Source: JABSOG01 sp041583135 (GTDB lineage Bacteria > Pseudomonadota > Gammaproteobacteria > Enterobacterales > Alteromonadaceae). From it: DNA of 64,000 nt. The notes beneath the pieces are model-generated. The model had not been told where the DNA came from. It made no database searches and worked only from the letters and a program-made list of their open reading frames with translations. The translations under genes were made by a program, and so were the position numbers. How positions within the stretch are numbered: position 1 is the first letter of the stretch; each line of letters opens with the position of its first letter. Below, piece by piece: positions 17,511 through 26,857 of this stretch. The stretch covers positions 15,295 through 79,294 of the forward strand of contig JBFHGJ010000012.1 of NCBI GenBank assembly GCA_041583135.1, given 5' to 3'.

Positions 17511-18032
17511 TTATGAACAGCTCACCGATTCGATAAAGCGGGCACGGCCGCTGGCATTGACATCGACGCTGCGAGATTTGACGTCGCAGCTGTTATCTAC
17601 CTTGTAGGTAAATACCCCATTGTCACCATCACCAATGGAGCCGTCGGGATAAAAGCTGATCCCCGCTGAGGTGCCGGTATAGCTGAGGCCATCAGAGCTG
17701 GGAATGGCTTCGATGATCCGCAATACCTGATTGGTTCCTAAGGTGCGGTTGTTGTTGCTATCGACAAAAATGGTGATGTCTTTGCTCCAGTCGTTGACAC
17801 AAGTGCCACTTTCAATGGTGCACATGGTCACGGTCTGACCGGTTGATACCGCCTGAACCCGGGAAAAATTCACGGCTTTGGTGAGCTCTCTGGTGTAATT
17901 TTCGGCCTGAGAGGAGCCCATTAAAAAGGACAGGGAGGCCAGAGCCAATGTCGATGCGATGGCGACAATCCCTAAGGTAATAAACAACTCAAGTATGGTT
18001 AGGCCGAGCTGTTGTTTGCGTGTGCTTTTCAT
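17511..18032 (-). CDS. fimT: GspH/FimT-family pseudopilin FimT
   Basis: Minor pilin-like protein of 173 aa. The ATG at 18032 (MKSTRKQQLG) gives a normal short leader; a far-upstream GTG at 18092 would add 20 residues. Cleavage site G/LTILE has Glu5 but Leu instead of Phe at +1. The block MCTIESGTCVNDWSKDITIFVD, then FYPDGSI and NASGRARF, is typical of FimT/FimU. FimT proteins of some species bind DNA during natural transformation, but this is not shown by the sequence. It lies 155 bases upstream of the other FimT-like gene; the gap holds an imperfect hairpin (17381-17399) without a U-tract. Confidence 0.85.
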   Translation of the reverse strand: MKSTRKQQLGLTILELFITLGIVAIASTLALASLSFLMGSSQAENYTRELTKAVNFSRVQAVSTGQTVTMCTIESGTCVNDWSKDITIFVDSNNNRTLGTNQVLRIIEAIPSSDGLSYTGTSAGISFYPDGSIGDGDNGVFTYKVDNSCDVKSRSVDVNASGRARFIESVSCS

Positions 18033-18233
18033 CTTGATCACCGTTACTGCTAGAGCGCTACCTTGCGGCCCCCGCAGCTTTGCGGTACTCACGCTCTAAG
18101 GTGTTAATTTCCTAGTGTAAGCCTAATTAAGGCGTTTAGTTAACTTGAGCTTCGAATGACCGGGCTGTAAAGCTCTGCTTAAGTATAGCCCAATTGGGTG
18201 GTTGCTCAACAGCGCTAAGTCAGATATTGCCGG

Positions 18234-18262
18234 GATAACCCCATCCTTGGGTTAGGTTATCA
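18234..18262 (-). other. GGA-loop hairpin over the nadE stop codon
   Basis: On the minus (sense) strand GATAACC pairs with GGTTATC, and a nested stem AACCC/GGGTT closes a loop AAGGATG. The hairpin covers the nadE stop codon and the first bases of its 3' region. There is no U-tract, so it is not a good terminator. The loop resembles a CsrA/RsmA binding site. Confidence 0.45.
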
Positions 18263-19093
18263 ATCGTAAACGGTGGGGATAGGTTTGCGCTTGTGTTGGG
18301 TTTTGTTGAAGATCTCCACTAGGCGGCGACTGACGGTTTCACTGACCGGCTTGCCTTCGAGAAAATCGTCGATTTCGTCATAGCTCATACCAAGGGCTGC
18401 TTCGTCCTCTTTGCCCGGTTCAAGGCTTTCCAGGTCGGCCGTCGGCGGCTTTTCAATCAGATGTTTCGGCGCGCCTAAGTAGGCCGCCACTTGACGCACT
18501 TGTCGCTTATTCAAACCAAACAGTGGTGCCAGATCGCAGGCGCCATCACCGTATTTGGTGTAAAAACCGGTGATGTTCTCTGCCGAGTGGTCGGTGCCGA
18601 GCACCAAACCGCCCAAAAGACCGGCGAGGTGGTATTGAGCAACCATGCGGGCACGAGCCTTTACGTTACCTTTTGAAAAATCCACCGCATGGGCGTTTTG
18701 GCTCATCAATCCGTGGCTCAATAACGTTTCAGTTACCTGCGCGTGAATGCCTTCGGTGCCCGGTTTGACATTGATGGTTAAACTCAGTGTCGGCTGAATG
18801 AAAGCAAGGGCCATTTGGGCGTCGTCTTCATCGGCTTGCACGCCGTATGGCAGACGGACGGCTACGAACTTAAACTTGTCGGTATCATGGCTTTGATTGA
18901 GTTGCTCTACGGCCAGTTGCGACAGTCTGCCGAGGGTAGATGAATCGATGCCGCCGCTGATCCCTAAGATCAGATGACTTTGACCTGAGGCCAACAGTTG
19001 CTGTTTGATAAAGTCGATACGCCTTTGGGCTTCAAAGGCCGGGTCAATTTGCTTGAGGACCTTCATTTCATCGATGATTTGCTGTTCGGTCAC
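18260..19093 (-). CDS. nadE: Ammonia-dependent NAD+ synthetase NadE
   Basis: Final step of NAD synthesis: amidation of nicotinate adenine dinucleotide using ATP and ammonia. The 277 aa match the short, glutaminase-free bacterial form. Seen: PP-loop LGISGGIDSS near residue 45, the catalytic region LVLGTDHSAENITGF, TKYGDGACDLAPL and the end KRKPIPTVYD. The start is GTG at 19093, with AAGGA nine bases upstream. It is a single gene divergent from glnB. Confidence 0.96.
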   Translation of the reverse strand: MTEQQIIDEMKVLKQIDPAFEAQRRIDFIKQQLLASGQSHLILGISGGIDSSTLGRLSQLAVEQLNQSHDTDKFKFVAVRLPYGVQADEDDAQMALAFIQPTLSLTINVKPGTEGIHAQVTETLLSHGLMSQNAHAVDFSKGNVKARARMVAQYHLAGLLGGLVLGTDHSAENITGFYTKYGDGACDLAPLFGLNKRQVRQVAAYLGAPKHLIEKPPTADLESLEPGKEDEAALGMSYDEIDDFLEGKPVSETVSRRLVEIFNKTQHKRKPIPTVYD

Positions 19094-19257
19094 AAAGAGT
19101 CATCCTTTTTGTTTCGCTCGTTTAGATGGCGGTCATTATAAATAAGATACTGTCTAAAAGACACTATTTTTTGCTTTCTCGTGGATTGGGGTTGTAGTTG
19201 TGAAATTTTGCTTTACCATAGTGACATACCAACAATAGCTCAGAGATTGTGTTAATG

Positions 19258-19596
19258 ATGAAGAAAGTCGAAGCCATAATTAAACCCTTCAAGCTTGATG
19301 ATGTCCGCGAGGCCCTCTCTGATATCGGTATTACCGGGATGACGGTAACCGAGGTCAAAGGTTTCGGTAGACAAAAAGGTCACACTGAGCTGTATCGTGG
19401 TGCTGAGTATATGGTTGACTTTCTACCTAAGGTAAAACTTGAGATTGTATTGGTAGAGGACGATGTGGACCGTTGTGTCGAAACCATCGTCAATACTGCT
19501 CAAACCGGCAAAATCGGCGACGGTAAAATCTTTGTGATGGACATCAACCGAGTTGTGCGTATTCGTACCGGCGAGGAAGACGAAGAAGCGATTTAA
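19258..19596 (+). CDS. glnB: Nitrogen regulatory protein P-II, GlnB
   Basis: Trimeric signal protein that senses 2-oxoglutarate and ATP/ADP and controls GlnE and NtrB. The ATG at 19258 gives 112 aa, the standard length (ATG 19255 and GTG 19249 are also in frame). Seen: KPFKLDDVREAL, the T-loop VKGFGRQKGHTELYRGAEYMV with the uridylylation residue Tyr51, and the C-terminal GDGKIFVMDI and RIRTGEED blocks. It is nearly identical to E. coli GlnB in these blocks. Its uridylyltransferase GlnD is encoded at 33.5-36.1 kb. The gene is monocistronic, ended by a strong bidirectional terminator; no amtB is adjacent, which favours GlnB over GlnK. Confidence 0.96.
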   Translation: MKKVEAIIKPFKLDDVREALSDIGITGMTVTEVKGFGRQKGHTELYRGAEYMVDFLPKVKLEIVLVEDDVDRCVETIVNTAQTGKIGDGKIFVMDINRVVRIRTGEEDEEAI

Positions 19597-19636
19597 CCTC
19601 GGTGACTTGCGACGACGATTGTCGTACCATCGACTT

Positions 19637-19672
19637 AAACAAAACAGGCAGCCTCGGCTGCCTGTTTTGTTT
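19637..19672. terminator. Bidirectional terminator between glnB and bamD
   Basis: Perfect 17-bp inverted repeat: left arm 19637-19653 (AAACAAAACAGGCAGCC), right arm 19656-19672. It has an A-rich left flank and a T-rich right flank, so it can terminate both convergent genes. Confidence 0.9.
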
Positions 19673-19687
19673 GCTTGGTATAAGCCC

Positions 19688-20464
19688 TTAATTAACCAGC
19701 TTGTTCTCGGGGTAGTTAAGTCTTAACACATTGAGCGCATCTTGACGCATTTCTTTAAGCCCTAGCTGATCGTAACTTTCAATCATCACCTCTAAAGCAT
19801 TTTCAACCCGAGGTGAATTGGGATAGTTCTCCAAGATGTATTTGCCGCGATTGGCTGCGGCCAAATAAGCACCTTGTTTCATATAATACTGCGCGACATA
19901 AATTTCACGACGGGCCAGTTTATCTAAAATGGCCGACATGCGTTTACGCGCATCTAAGGCATATTTGCTGTCGGGGAATTTTTTGATCAGTAATTTAAAG
20001 TCTCTAAAGGCTTCACGGGATTTGTCCAACGCTTTGTCGGCACGGTCAATGCCAAAGACTTCTTGGAAGAAGTTTTCATCACTGCCCATATTGACCAAAC
20101 CGCGCATGTAGTGGACATAATCTAAGTCTTTATCGTTGGGGTTTAAGCGAATAAAGCGGTCGATAGAAGCAATGGCTTGGGCATTTTTTGCCGATTTATA
20201 ATAGGCATAAATCAAATCAAGCTGGATGGTGCGCGACATAGGGCCGAATGGATAGGCCGAGTCAATGTGGTTAAGCAGTTGAATGGCGCGGTTGTATAAA
20301 CCGTCGTCCATGGTCTTTTTTGCCTCTTTATACATGGCCAGCGAGGTGCGTTTATTGTTGGCTTGTTCTTCGAGGGTGATTTCGTCGGGCTGCGATGCAC
20401 AGCCTGAGAGGACCAGTACACCGGCCACAGAAAGGAGTTTCAAGATTTTAATTGGGTTTTCCAT
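19688..20464 (-). CDS. bamD: Outer-membrane assembly lipoprotein BamD
   Basis: Essential lipoprotein of the BAM complex, which folds outer-membrane proteins with BamA (encoded at 45 kb). The ATG at 20464 gives 258 aa; a TTG four codons upstream is less likely. Seen: signal peptide with lipobox LSGC (Cys22), then TPR-like repeats including YNRAIQLLNHIDSAYPFGP, QAIASIDRFIRLNP, KLLIKKFPDSKYA and the C-terminal YPENKLVN. It is divergent from rluD, the usual arrangement in gammaproteobacteria. Confidence 0.96.
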   Translation of the reverse strand: MENPIKILKLLSVAGVLVLSGCASQPDEITLEEQANNKRTSLAMYKEAKKTMDDGLYNRAIQLLNHIDSAYPFGPMSRTIQLDLIYAYYKSAKNAQAIASIDRFIRLNPNDKDLDYVHYMRGLVNMGSDENFFQEVFGIDRADKALDKSREAFRDFKLLIKKFPDSKYALDARKRMSAILDKLARREIYVAQYYMKQGAYLAAANRGKYILENYPNSPRVENALEVMIESYDQLGLKEMRQDALNVLRLNYPENKLVN

Positions 20465-20583
20465 TAAATCTACCAAATAGGATTAGACAATCAGTCAAAA
20501 TAAAGTATCATGCCGATTTTAAAGCATTATCAGTCACCTTGCACTGAGAAATTTTACTCAGCCTTCTAAGTTACCCATAAATT

Positions 20584-21558
20584 ATGTCAGAACATGTTTC
20601 AATCTCCTGTGAAGTACCGGATTCTTTAGTAGGTGAACGTTTAGATAGGGCAATTGCCGAAATGTTCCCTGACTATTCGAGAATGCGACTAAAAGAATGG
20701 ATTTTAGCCGGAAAAGTCAGCGTTGACGGTCAAGTCCAAACCAAACCTCGGGTCAAAATGATCGGCGGTGAGCATATTGTCGTTGAGGCTGAAATCGAGC
20801 AGGCGGTGGATTATGAGGCGCAAGACATTCCGCTGAACATCGTTTATGAAGATGACTATATTTTGGTGATCAACAAACCCGCCGGGCTGGTGGTTCACCC
20901 CGGGGCCGGTAATGCCGACGGCACCATGCTCAACGCGTTATTACACCATTGTCCGGGGATTGAAAATGTGGCCCGCGCCGGTATTGTTCACCGCTTAGAC
21001 AAAGACACGACAGGTTTGATGGTCGTGGCCAAGACGGTAGAAGCACAAACCCACTTGGTCAGCGCCTTGCAGGCCAGAGAAATTACCCGTGAATATGAAG
21101 CCATTTGCAGTGGCACCATGACCGGTGGCGGTAAAGTCGATAAGCCGATTGGGCGTCATGCCACCAAACGCACCCATATGGCCATTAATGAAATGGGCAA
21201 AGACGCGGTTACCCATTACCGTATCGCTGAGAAGTTTCGCGCCCATACCCGCTTGCGTTTGCGCCTAGAAACCGGCCGTACCCACCAAATTCGTGTGCAT
21301 ATGTCCTATTTGGGTCATCCTTTGGTGGGTGACCCTTTATATGGCGGCAGGGCGAGGCCACCGAAAAAATGTGGCGAGCAATTGCTTGCCACTTTGCGTG
21401 GTTTCAAGCGTCAGGCGCTGCACGCGGCGATGCTGAGTTTTGCTCATCCTATCACCTGCGAGATCATGGAATTTACCGCGCCGGTGCCTGATGACATGGT
21501 TGCCCTGACCGAGCAACTAAGAGAAGATACTCAGCTCAATCCGATAGAAGACTATTAA
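20584..21558 (+). CDS. rluD: 23S rRNA pseudouridine(1911/1915/1917) synthase RluD
   Basis: Makes three pseudouridines in helix 69 of 23S rRNA, needed for ribosome assembly and function. The 324 aa contain an N-terminal S4 domain (LDRAIAEMFPDYSRMRLKEWI ... GKVSVDGQ) and a RluA-type catalytic domain with HRLDKDTTG, catalytic Asp139 as in E. coli, plus RTHQIRVHM and LVGDPLYGG. It is followed after 12 bases by pgeF, a conserved pairing. Confidence 0.96.
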   Translation: MSEHVSISCEVPDSLVGERLDRAIAEMFPDYSRMRLKEWILAGKVSVDGQVQTKPRVKMIGGEHIVVEAEIEQAVDYEAQDIPLNIVYEDDYILVINKPAGLVVHPGAGNADGTMLNALLHHCPGIENVARAGIVHRLDKDTTGLMVVAKTVEAQTHLVSALQAREITREYEAICSGTMTGGGKVDKPIGRHATKRTHMAINEMGKDAVTHYRIAEKFRAHTRLRLRLETGRTHQIRVHMSYLGHPLVGDPLYGGRARPPKKCGEQLLATLRGFKRQALHAAMLSFAHPITCEIMEFTAPVPDDMVALTEQLREDTQLNPIEDY

Positions 21559-21570
21559 TCTAAACCGGCC

Positions 21571-22308
21571 GTGACCTTGCTCACCCCAAATTGGCCAGCA
21601 CCGAGCAATGTGGTGGCCTACACCACCACCAGAGGCGGCGGATTTTCCAAACCGCCGTTTGAGCGTTTTAATTTGGCCTGCCATGTTGGCGATGTCGCCA
21701 AAGATGTCGCCAAAAACCGTGCGCTATTGAGCGAGCAATTGGGCGCCGAGCCGATATGGTTAGAGCAGACCCATAGCACCAATGTGATGGTCATAGACGG
21801 CCAAAACATCAACTCCACAGCGCAAACCGACGGCGCGATCACCACATTAGCCAATACCGTTTGTTGCGTGATGACGGCAGATTGCCTGCCGATTTTATTG
21901 ACCGATAGGCAAGGGTCGTTTGTCGGCGCCTTACATGCCGGCTGGCGCGGTTTGGCCAATGGCATCATTACTGAGGCGCTAAGGCAAATAAAGGGCCTTA
22001 GAGGTGGTGTCGATAACGACATTCTGGCTTGGTTGGGACCTGCCATAGGCCCTTCGGCATTTGAGGTCGGCGCTGAGGTAAAGGCGGCGTTTGAGCAGAA
22101 AAATGGCCTCAATGGCAGGGCATTTAGGCGCCATGGACAAAAGTGGTTGTGCGACATTTATTTACTGGCCAAAATTGAACTCAACGGGCTTGGGGTTACA
22201 CAAATCTATGGTGGCGAGTATTGTACTTTTAGGGCTCCGACCCAGTTTTTTTCTTATCGCCGCGATGGCGTGACAGGCCGCATGGCGAGCTGCATTTTTC
22301 TGCGATAA
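21571..22308 (+). CDS. pgeF: Polyphenol oxidase family / purine nucleoside phosphorylase-like protein PgeF (YfiH)
   Basis: Laccase-domain protein of 245 aa. Family knowledge: E. coli YfiH/PgeF removes misincorporated serine-containing peptidoglycan precursors, and homologues act on purine nucleosides. Seen: TRGGGFSKPPFERFNL, LEQTHSTNV with a metal-binding His, TADCLPILL with the conserved Cys, GALHAGWRGL with another metal-binding His, and GPAIGPSAFEVG. The GTG start at 21571 follows the rluD stop closely, so it is probably in an operon with rluD. Confidence 0.9.
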   Translation: MTLLTPNWPAPSNVVAYTTTRGGGFSKPPFERFNLACHVGDVAKDVAKNRALLSEQLGAEPIWLEQTHSTNVMVIDGQNINSTAQTDGAITTLANTVCCVMTADCLPILLTDRQGSFVGALHAGWRGLANGIITEALRQIKGLRGGVDNDILAWLGPAIGPSAFEVGAEVKAAFEQKNGLNGRAFRRHGQKWLCDIYLLAKIELNGLGVTQIYGGEYCTFRAPTQFFSYRRDGVTGRMASCIFLR

Positions 22309-22356
22309 AAGCGTGCCAAAATTGATCTGGCGCAAAAACAATCCACACAAAAAACA

Positions 22357-22385
22357 TTGAAATATTCCAGTCCGATACCCATTTA
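22357..22385 (+). promoter_or_regulatory. Sigma-32 (heat-shock) type promoter of clpB
   Basis: TTGAAA at 22357-22362, then 15 bases, then CCCATTTA at 22378-22385. This closely fits the RpoH consensus CTTGAAA-N13/14-CCCCATnTA. It ends 37 bases before the clpB ATG. Confidence 0.85.
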
Positions 22386-22422
22386 ACAGTTAACTTCATT
22401 TTTTTACTTGGAATATTGACTC

Positions 22423-25005
22423 ATGAGATTAGACAGACTCACCAGCAAGTTGCAGATCGCGATTTCCGATGCTCAATCTCTGGCGTTGGGTCGGGATCAC
22501 CAATATATCGAACCGATTCATTTGATGTATACCCTGCTCAATCAAGAGGGCAGTTCTATTCGCGGTTTATTCACCCGTATCGGGATTAACGTTGATGAAT
22601 TGCATTCAAAATTGTCACAAGCCTTAGAGCGAGTGCCGCGGGTAGAAGGCATTGGCGGCGATGTGCAGTTTTCGCAAAATATGGTGTCGTTGCTGAACCT
22701 GTCGGACAAATACGCGCAAAAGCGTAAAGACAAATACATTTCCTCAGAAATTTTCGTGCTGGCGGCGACTGAAGACAAAGGCCAACTCGGCGACATTCTC
22801 AAACTGGTTGGGGTGACCACCAAGTTGGTTGAAAAGGCCATCGAGAGTATGCGCGAGGGGCAAAATGTCAACGACCCCAATGCCGAAGATACTCGTCAGG
22901 CGCTGGAGAAATACACCTTAGATCTTAACGCGCGGGCAGAAATGGGTAAGCTAGACCCTGTGATTGGTCGTGACGATGAAATTCGTCGCACCATTCAGGT
23001 GTTACAGCGACGCACCAAAAACAACCCTGTGCTTATCGGTGAACCTGGGGTAGGTAAAACGGCCATCGTTGAGGGCTTGGCCCAGCGAATAGTCAACGGT
23101 GAGGTGCCTGAAGGGCTTAAGAATAAACGAGTGCTGTCTTTGGATATGGGCGCGTTGGTCGCCGGTGCCAAATATCGCGGCGAATTTGAAGAAAGGTTGA
23201 AAGCGGTGCTCAATGAGCTGGCCAAAGAAGAAGGTCAGGTGATTTTGTTTATCGATGAGATCCACATGATGGTTGGCGCCGGTAAAACCGACGGCGCGAT
23301 GGATGCGGGTAATATGCTCAAACCGGCGCTGGCGCGCGGTGAGCTGCACTGTGTCGGCGCGACCACCACCGATGAGTATCGCAAATACATTGAAAAGGAT
23401 GCGGCCCTTGAGCGTCGTTTCCAAAAAGTGATGGTTGATCAGCCCGGTGTACAAGACACCATTGCCATTTTACGTGGTCTGAAAGAACGCTATGAGATCC
23501 ATCACTCGGTTGAGGTGACAGACACCGCGATTGTTGCAGCGGCAAACCTATCGCACCGTTATATTTCCGACAGACAGCTGCCGGATAAAGCCATCGACTT
23601 GATTGATGAGGCGGCGTCGAATATTCGTATGCAGATTGACTCTAAGCCAGAAGAATTAGACCGCTTAGAAAGGCGCGTCATTCAGCTCAAGCTCGAAGAA
23701 AAAGCCATCGCCAAAGAAACCGATGCGGCCACGGTAGCAAGGCGTGATGTGATCTTAAGCGAGATCCAGACCTTGGAGGGCAAGTACAACGAACTCGATG
23801 AGATCTGGCGGGCAGAAAAAGCCGCGCTGCAAGGCACACAAAACATCAAAACCGAACTTGAGCAAGTCAGACTCGATTTTGAGGTGGCCAAGCGGGCAGG
23901 GGACTTGCAACGTATGTCCGAGTTACAATACGGTCGAATTCCTGAGCTTGAGCGCAAGCTGGATTTGGCCGCCGGGGTTGAAATGCAAGACATGCGCTTG
24001 TTGCGTCACAAAGTGACCGAAAGCGAAATAGCCGAAGTGTTGTCGCGTTGGACCGGCATTCCGGTATCGAAAATGCTTGAAGGCGAGCGGGATAAGTTGT
24101 TGCGCATGGAAGATGAGCTGCATCAGCGAGTCATTGGCCAAAACGAAGCCGTAGAATCGGTATCCAATGCCATTCGACGTTCAAGAGCAGGTCTGGCCGA
24201 CCCGGATCAGCCCATCGGTTCATTTTTGTTCCTAGGTCCCACCGGTGTTGGTAAAACCGAGTTGACCAAAGCTTTAGCGGCATTTTTATTCGATACCGAA
24301 GAAGCGCTTATTCGTCTTGATATGTCGGAGTTTATGGAAAAACATGCGGTGGCGAGACTGATTGGTGCGCCTCCTGGGTATGTCGGTTATGACGAGGGGG
24401 GCTATTTGACCGAAGCGGTCAGACGCAAGCCTTATTCGGTTATCTTGTTCGATGAGGTGGAAAAAGCCCACCCAGACGTGTTCAACGTGTTGTTGCAAGT
24501 ACTCGATGATGGTCGTTTAACCGACGGCCAGGGACGCACGGTGGACTTTAAGAACACGGTGATCATCATGACCTCTAATCTTGGCTCTGACATGATCCAA
24601 GAAACCCATGGCGACTTGAACTACGACGAGATGAAAGACATGGTGATGGGGATTTTAACCCAACACTTTAGGCCGGAGTTTATCAACCGTGTCGATGAGA
24701 CTGTGGTATTCCATCCTTTGGACAATGCGCAGATCAAATCGATTGCCGATATTCAGCTGGCGGGTCTGAAAAAACGCTTGGCTGACAATGGTTATCAGCT
24801 TAAAGTCAGCGAAAGTGCCTTGGCGAAAATTGCCGAAGCTGGATTTGACCCGGTATTTGGCGCTCGTCCGCTCAAGCGCGCGATTCAAAAGAGCGTTGAA
24901 AACCCGCTGGCGCAGGCCCTACTGGCCAACAAAATCGAGAGCAATACCACCTTGCTTATCGACTGCGAAGATGGCGAGTTGAAAGTGAAAAAACAAACCC
25001 GCTAA
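22423..25005 (+). CDS. clpB: ATP-dependent disaggregase ClpB
   Basis: Hexameric AAA+ chaperone that rescues aggregated proteins together with DnaK. The 860 aa match the family's ~857. Order: N-domain with two Clp-N repeats (1-150), first AAA+ domain with Walker A GEPGVGKT (about 206) and Walker B VILFIDEIH, a long middle coiled-coil domain (about 400-520), second AAA+ domain with GPTGVGKT (about 605) and SVILFDEVEKAH, then the ClpB D2-small domain. It has its own heat-shock promoter upstream and a hairpin terminator downstream. Confidence 0.98.
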   Translation: MRLDRLTSKLQIAISDAQSLALGRDHQYIEPIHLMYTLLNQEGSSIRGLFTRIGINVDELHSKLSQALERVPRVEGIGGDVQFSQNMVSLLNLSDKYAQKRKDKYISSEIFVLAATEDKGQLGDILKLVGVTTKLVEKAIESMREGQNVNDPNAEDTRQALEKYTLDLNARAEMGKLDPVIGRDDEIRRTIQVLQRRTKNNPVLIGEPGVGKTAIVEGLAQRIVNGEVPEGLKNKRVLSLDMGALVAGAKYRGEFEERLKAVLNELAKEEGQVILFIDEIHMMVGAGKTDGAMDAGNMLKPALARGELHCVGATTTDEYRKYIEKDAALERRFQKVMVDQPGVQDTIAILRGLKERYEIHHSVEVTDTAIVAAANLSHRYISDRQLPDKAIDLIDEAASNIRMQIDSKPEELDRLERRVIQLKLEEKAIAKETDAATVARRDVILSEIQTLEGKYNELDEIWRAEKAALQGTQNIKTELEQVRLDFEVAKRAGDLQRMSELQYGRIPELERKLDLAAGVEMQDMRLLRHKVTESEIAEVLSRWTGIPVSKMLEGERDKLLRMEDELHQRVIGQNEAVESVSNAIRRSRAGLADPDQPIGSFLFLGPTGVGKTELTKALAAFLFDTEEALIRLDMSEFMEKHAVARLIGAPPGYVGYDEGGYLTEAVRRKPYSVILFDEVEKAHPDVFNVLLQVLDDGRLTDGQGRTVDFKNTVIIMTSNLGSDMIQETHGDLNYDEMKDMVMGILTQHFRPEFINRVDETVVFHPLDNAQIKSIADIQLAGLKKRLADNGYQLKVSESALAKIAEAGFDPVFGARPLKRAIQKSVENPLAQALLANKIESNTTLLIDCEDGELKVKKQTR

Positions 25006-25016
25006 TAGCGATAATT

Positions 25017-25058
25017 CACGCCTTGTCTTTGCCGTGCAGGCAAGACAAGGCGTGTTTT
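25017..25058 (+). terminator. Terminator after clpB
   Basis: A long stem with arms CACGCCTTGTCTT(T)GCC and GGCAAGACAAGGCGTG (one bulged T), loop GTGCA, then TTTT. Confidence 0.85.
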
Positions 25059-25228
25059 GAGCGCTGCTTCTTAACGACCTCTTTATCCTCTGCGTTGGTT
25101 TTTCCCACCCCGTAACCAAAAAAAACAATAAAATGATGTGCTCGAATGATTGAAATGGTAAGTTATAACCCCAATTTAAGCTGATACTCTGGCAGCTTTT
25201 GCCATCGACTTAAAAAGAGATCCCAATT

Positions 25229-26797
25229 TTGAAAGATGAATTGAATCGCAAGCTGGCGTTTTTGTCACAGGGCGAGCACCTTAAAGCCGTTTGCGGCATT
25301 GTTCGAGGCATAGAAAGGGAAACATTGCGTGTAGCAAAAGATGGCGCGATTTCTCAAACTGACCATCCGGTCGCCTTTGGTTCGGCACTCACTCATCCAT
25401 ACATCACCACAGACTACTCAGAAGCGTTGCTGGAATTTATTACCCCGGCCAGTACAGATGCCAACAAAACGATGGCTCAGCTTGAAGACATTCATCGCTT
25501 TGCGGTGAAAAATTTAGGCGATGAAGTGTTGTGGCCATTGAGTATGCCTTGCTATATCGACAAAGAAGAAGATATTCGTCTGGCTTATTACGGTGAATCC
25601 AACAGTGGCAAAATGAAGCACTTGTATCGTGAGGGATTGCGTTTTCGCTATGGCAGCTTTATGCAGACCATTTCGGGTATCCATTTCAATTTGTCGTTTC
25701 CTGAGCCGCTGTTCAAAGCGCTCGCCCAATATGATGGGCAAAGCGAGACTTCTCAAGATTTTCAATCAGCGCAGTATTTGGGGCTGATCCGCAACTTTAA
25801 ACGCTATGTCTGGCTATTGACCTATCTTTATGGCGCGTCACCCGCTTTGTGTGGCTCGTTTATCAAAGGCGCGGGTAAAAAATATCCATTTGAACAGGTA
25901 GGTCCCGGGAGCCTTTATCTGCCTTATGCCACCTCGCTGAGACTGAGCGATTTAGGCTATACCAGTAATGAGCAATCAAGCCTTAAGATCAGCTACAACA
26001 ACATTGACGAATATGTCAGCGGCCTGCGTAATGCCATTCACACCCCGGTTGAACGTTACCAGATCCCAGCAGACAACCCCAATGGTTATGCTCAGCTCAA
26101 CAACAATCTGCTTCAGATTGAGAACGAATACTACTCGCCGGTGAGACCGAAGCGCACCACCAGAAGTGGTGAAAAGCCGACCGACGCACTGGCCGATAGA
26201 GGCATTGAATATATCGAGATCCGTTCGATGGATGTTAACCCATATTCGCCGGTCGGCATTGAGTTATCGCAGATCCACTTCTTAGATGTATTGTTAAGCT
26301 ACTGCCTGCTCAAGCCAAGCCCCGATATCGATGATGGGCAAAATGCCGTGCTGCATGAGAACATGACTAAGGTCATTTTGCGTGGTCGTGAGCCGGGCTT
26401 GACCCTTACCGACGGTGATAAGCAAGTCACTTTGGTGCAGTGGGGCAAGGCGGTGTTTGACGAGCTGTTAAGTGTCGCTCAGTGGCTTGATAAAGCCGGT
26501 GATACCGAGATTTACACTAATGTGGTGCTAACCCAACGCAAAGCGCTCGATGATCCTGAGTTGACCCTCTCTGCGCGGTTCTTAAACGAGCTTAAGCGTG
26601 ATAACATCGGCAGCGGTGGTTGGGCGGTGAGCCATGCCGCGCAGTATAAGGCGCACTTTGAGCAGGCACAGCCAAAACATTTTTGTGATGAGCATATGCG
26701 CGAGCAGGCCAGCAGTTCTTTGCAACGACAAAAAGCCATTGAGCAGGCCGATGATGTCGATTTCGATACCTTTTTGGCCAATTATTTCGCCGACTGA
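25229..26797 (+). CDS. gshA: Glutamate-cysteine ligase GshA
   Basis: First step of glutathione synthesis, joining glutamate and cysteine with ATP. The 522 aa match the ~518 aa gammaproteobacterial class. Seen: GIVRGIERETLRV, FGSALTHPYITTDYSEALLEFITP, WPLSMPCYI, KHLYREGLRFRYG, FMQTISGIHFN and IEIRSMDVNPYSPVGI. The start is TTG at 25229, with AAGAGA about nine bases upstream; E. coli gshA also starts with TTG. No ATG fits the conserved N-terminus. Confidence 0.96.
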   Translation: MKDELNRKLAFLSQGEHLKAVCGIVRGIERETLRVAKDGAISQTDHPVAFGSALTHPYITTDYSEALLEFITPASTDANKTMAQLEDIHRFAVKNLGDEVLWPLSMPCYIDKEEDIRLAYYGESNSGKMKHLYREGLRFRYGSFMQTISGIHFNLSFPEPLFKALAQYDGQSETSQDFQSAQYLGLIRNFKRYVWLLTYLYGASPALCGSFIKGAGKKYPFEQVGPGSLYLPYATSLRLSDLGYTSNEQSSLKISYNNIDEYVSGLRNAIHTPVERYQIPADNPNGYAQLNNNLLQIENEYYSPVRPKRTTRSGEKPTDALADRGIEYIEIRSMDVNPYSPVGIELSQIHFLDVLLSYCLLKPSPDIDDGQNAVLHENMTKVILRGREPGLTLTDGDKQVTLVQWGKAVFDELLSVAQWLDKAGDTEIYTNVVLTQRKALDDPELTLSARFLNELKRDNIGSGGWAVSHAAQYKAHFEQAQPKHFCDEHMREQASSSLQRQKAIEQADDVDFDTFLANYFAD

Positions 26798-26857
26798 CTG
26801 GTGTCAGTCGGCTGCTGCAACCGCCTTTGAATAAGGTTGAATTGAAAGCTTGCAGGC

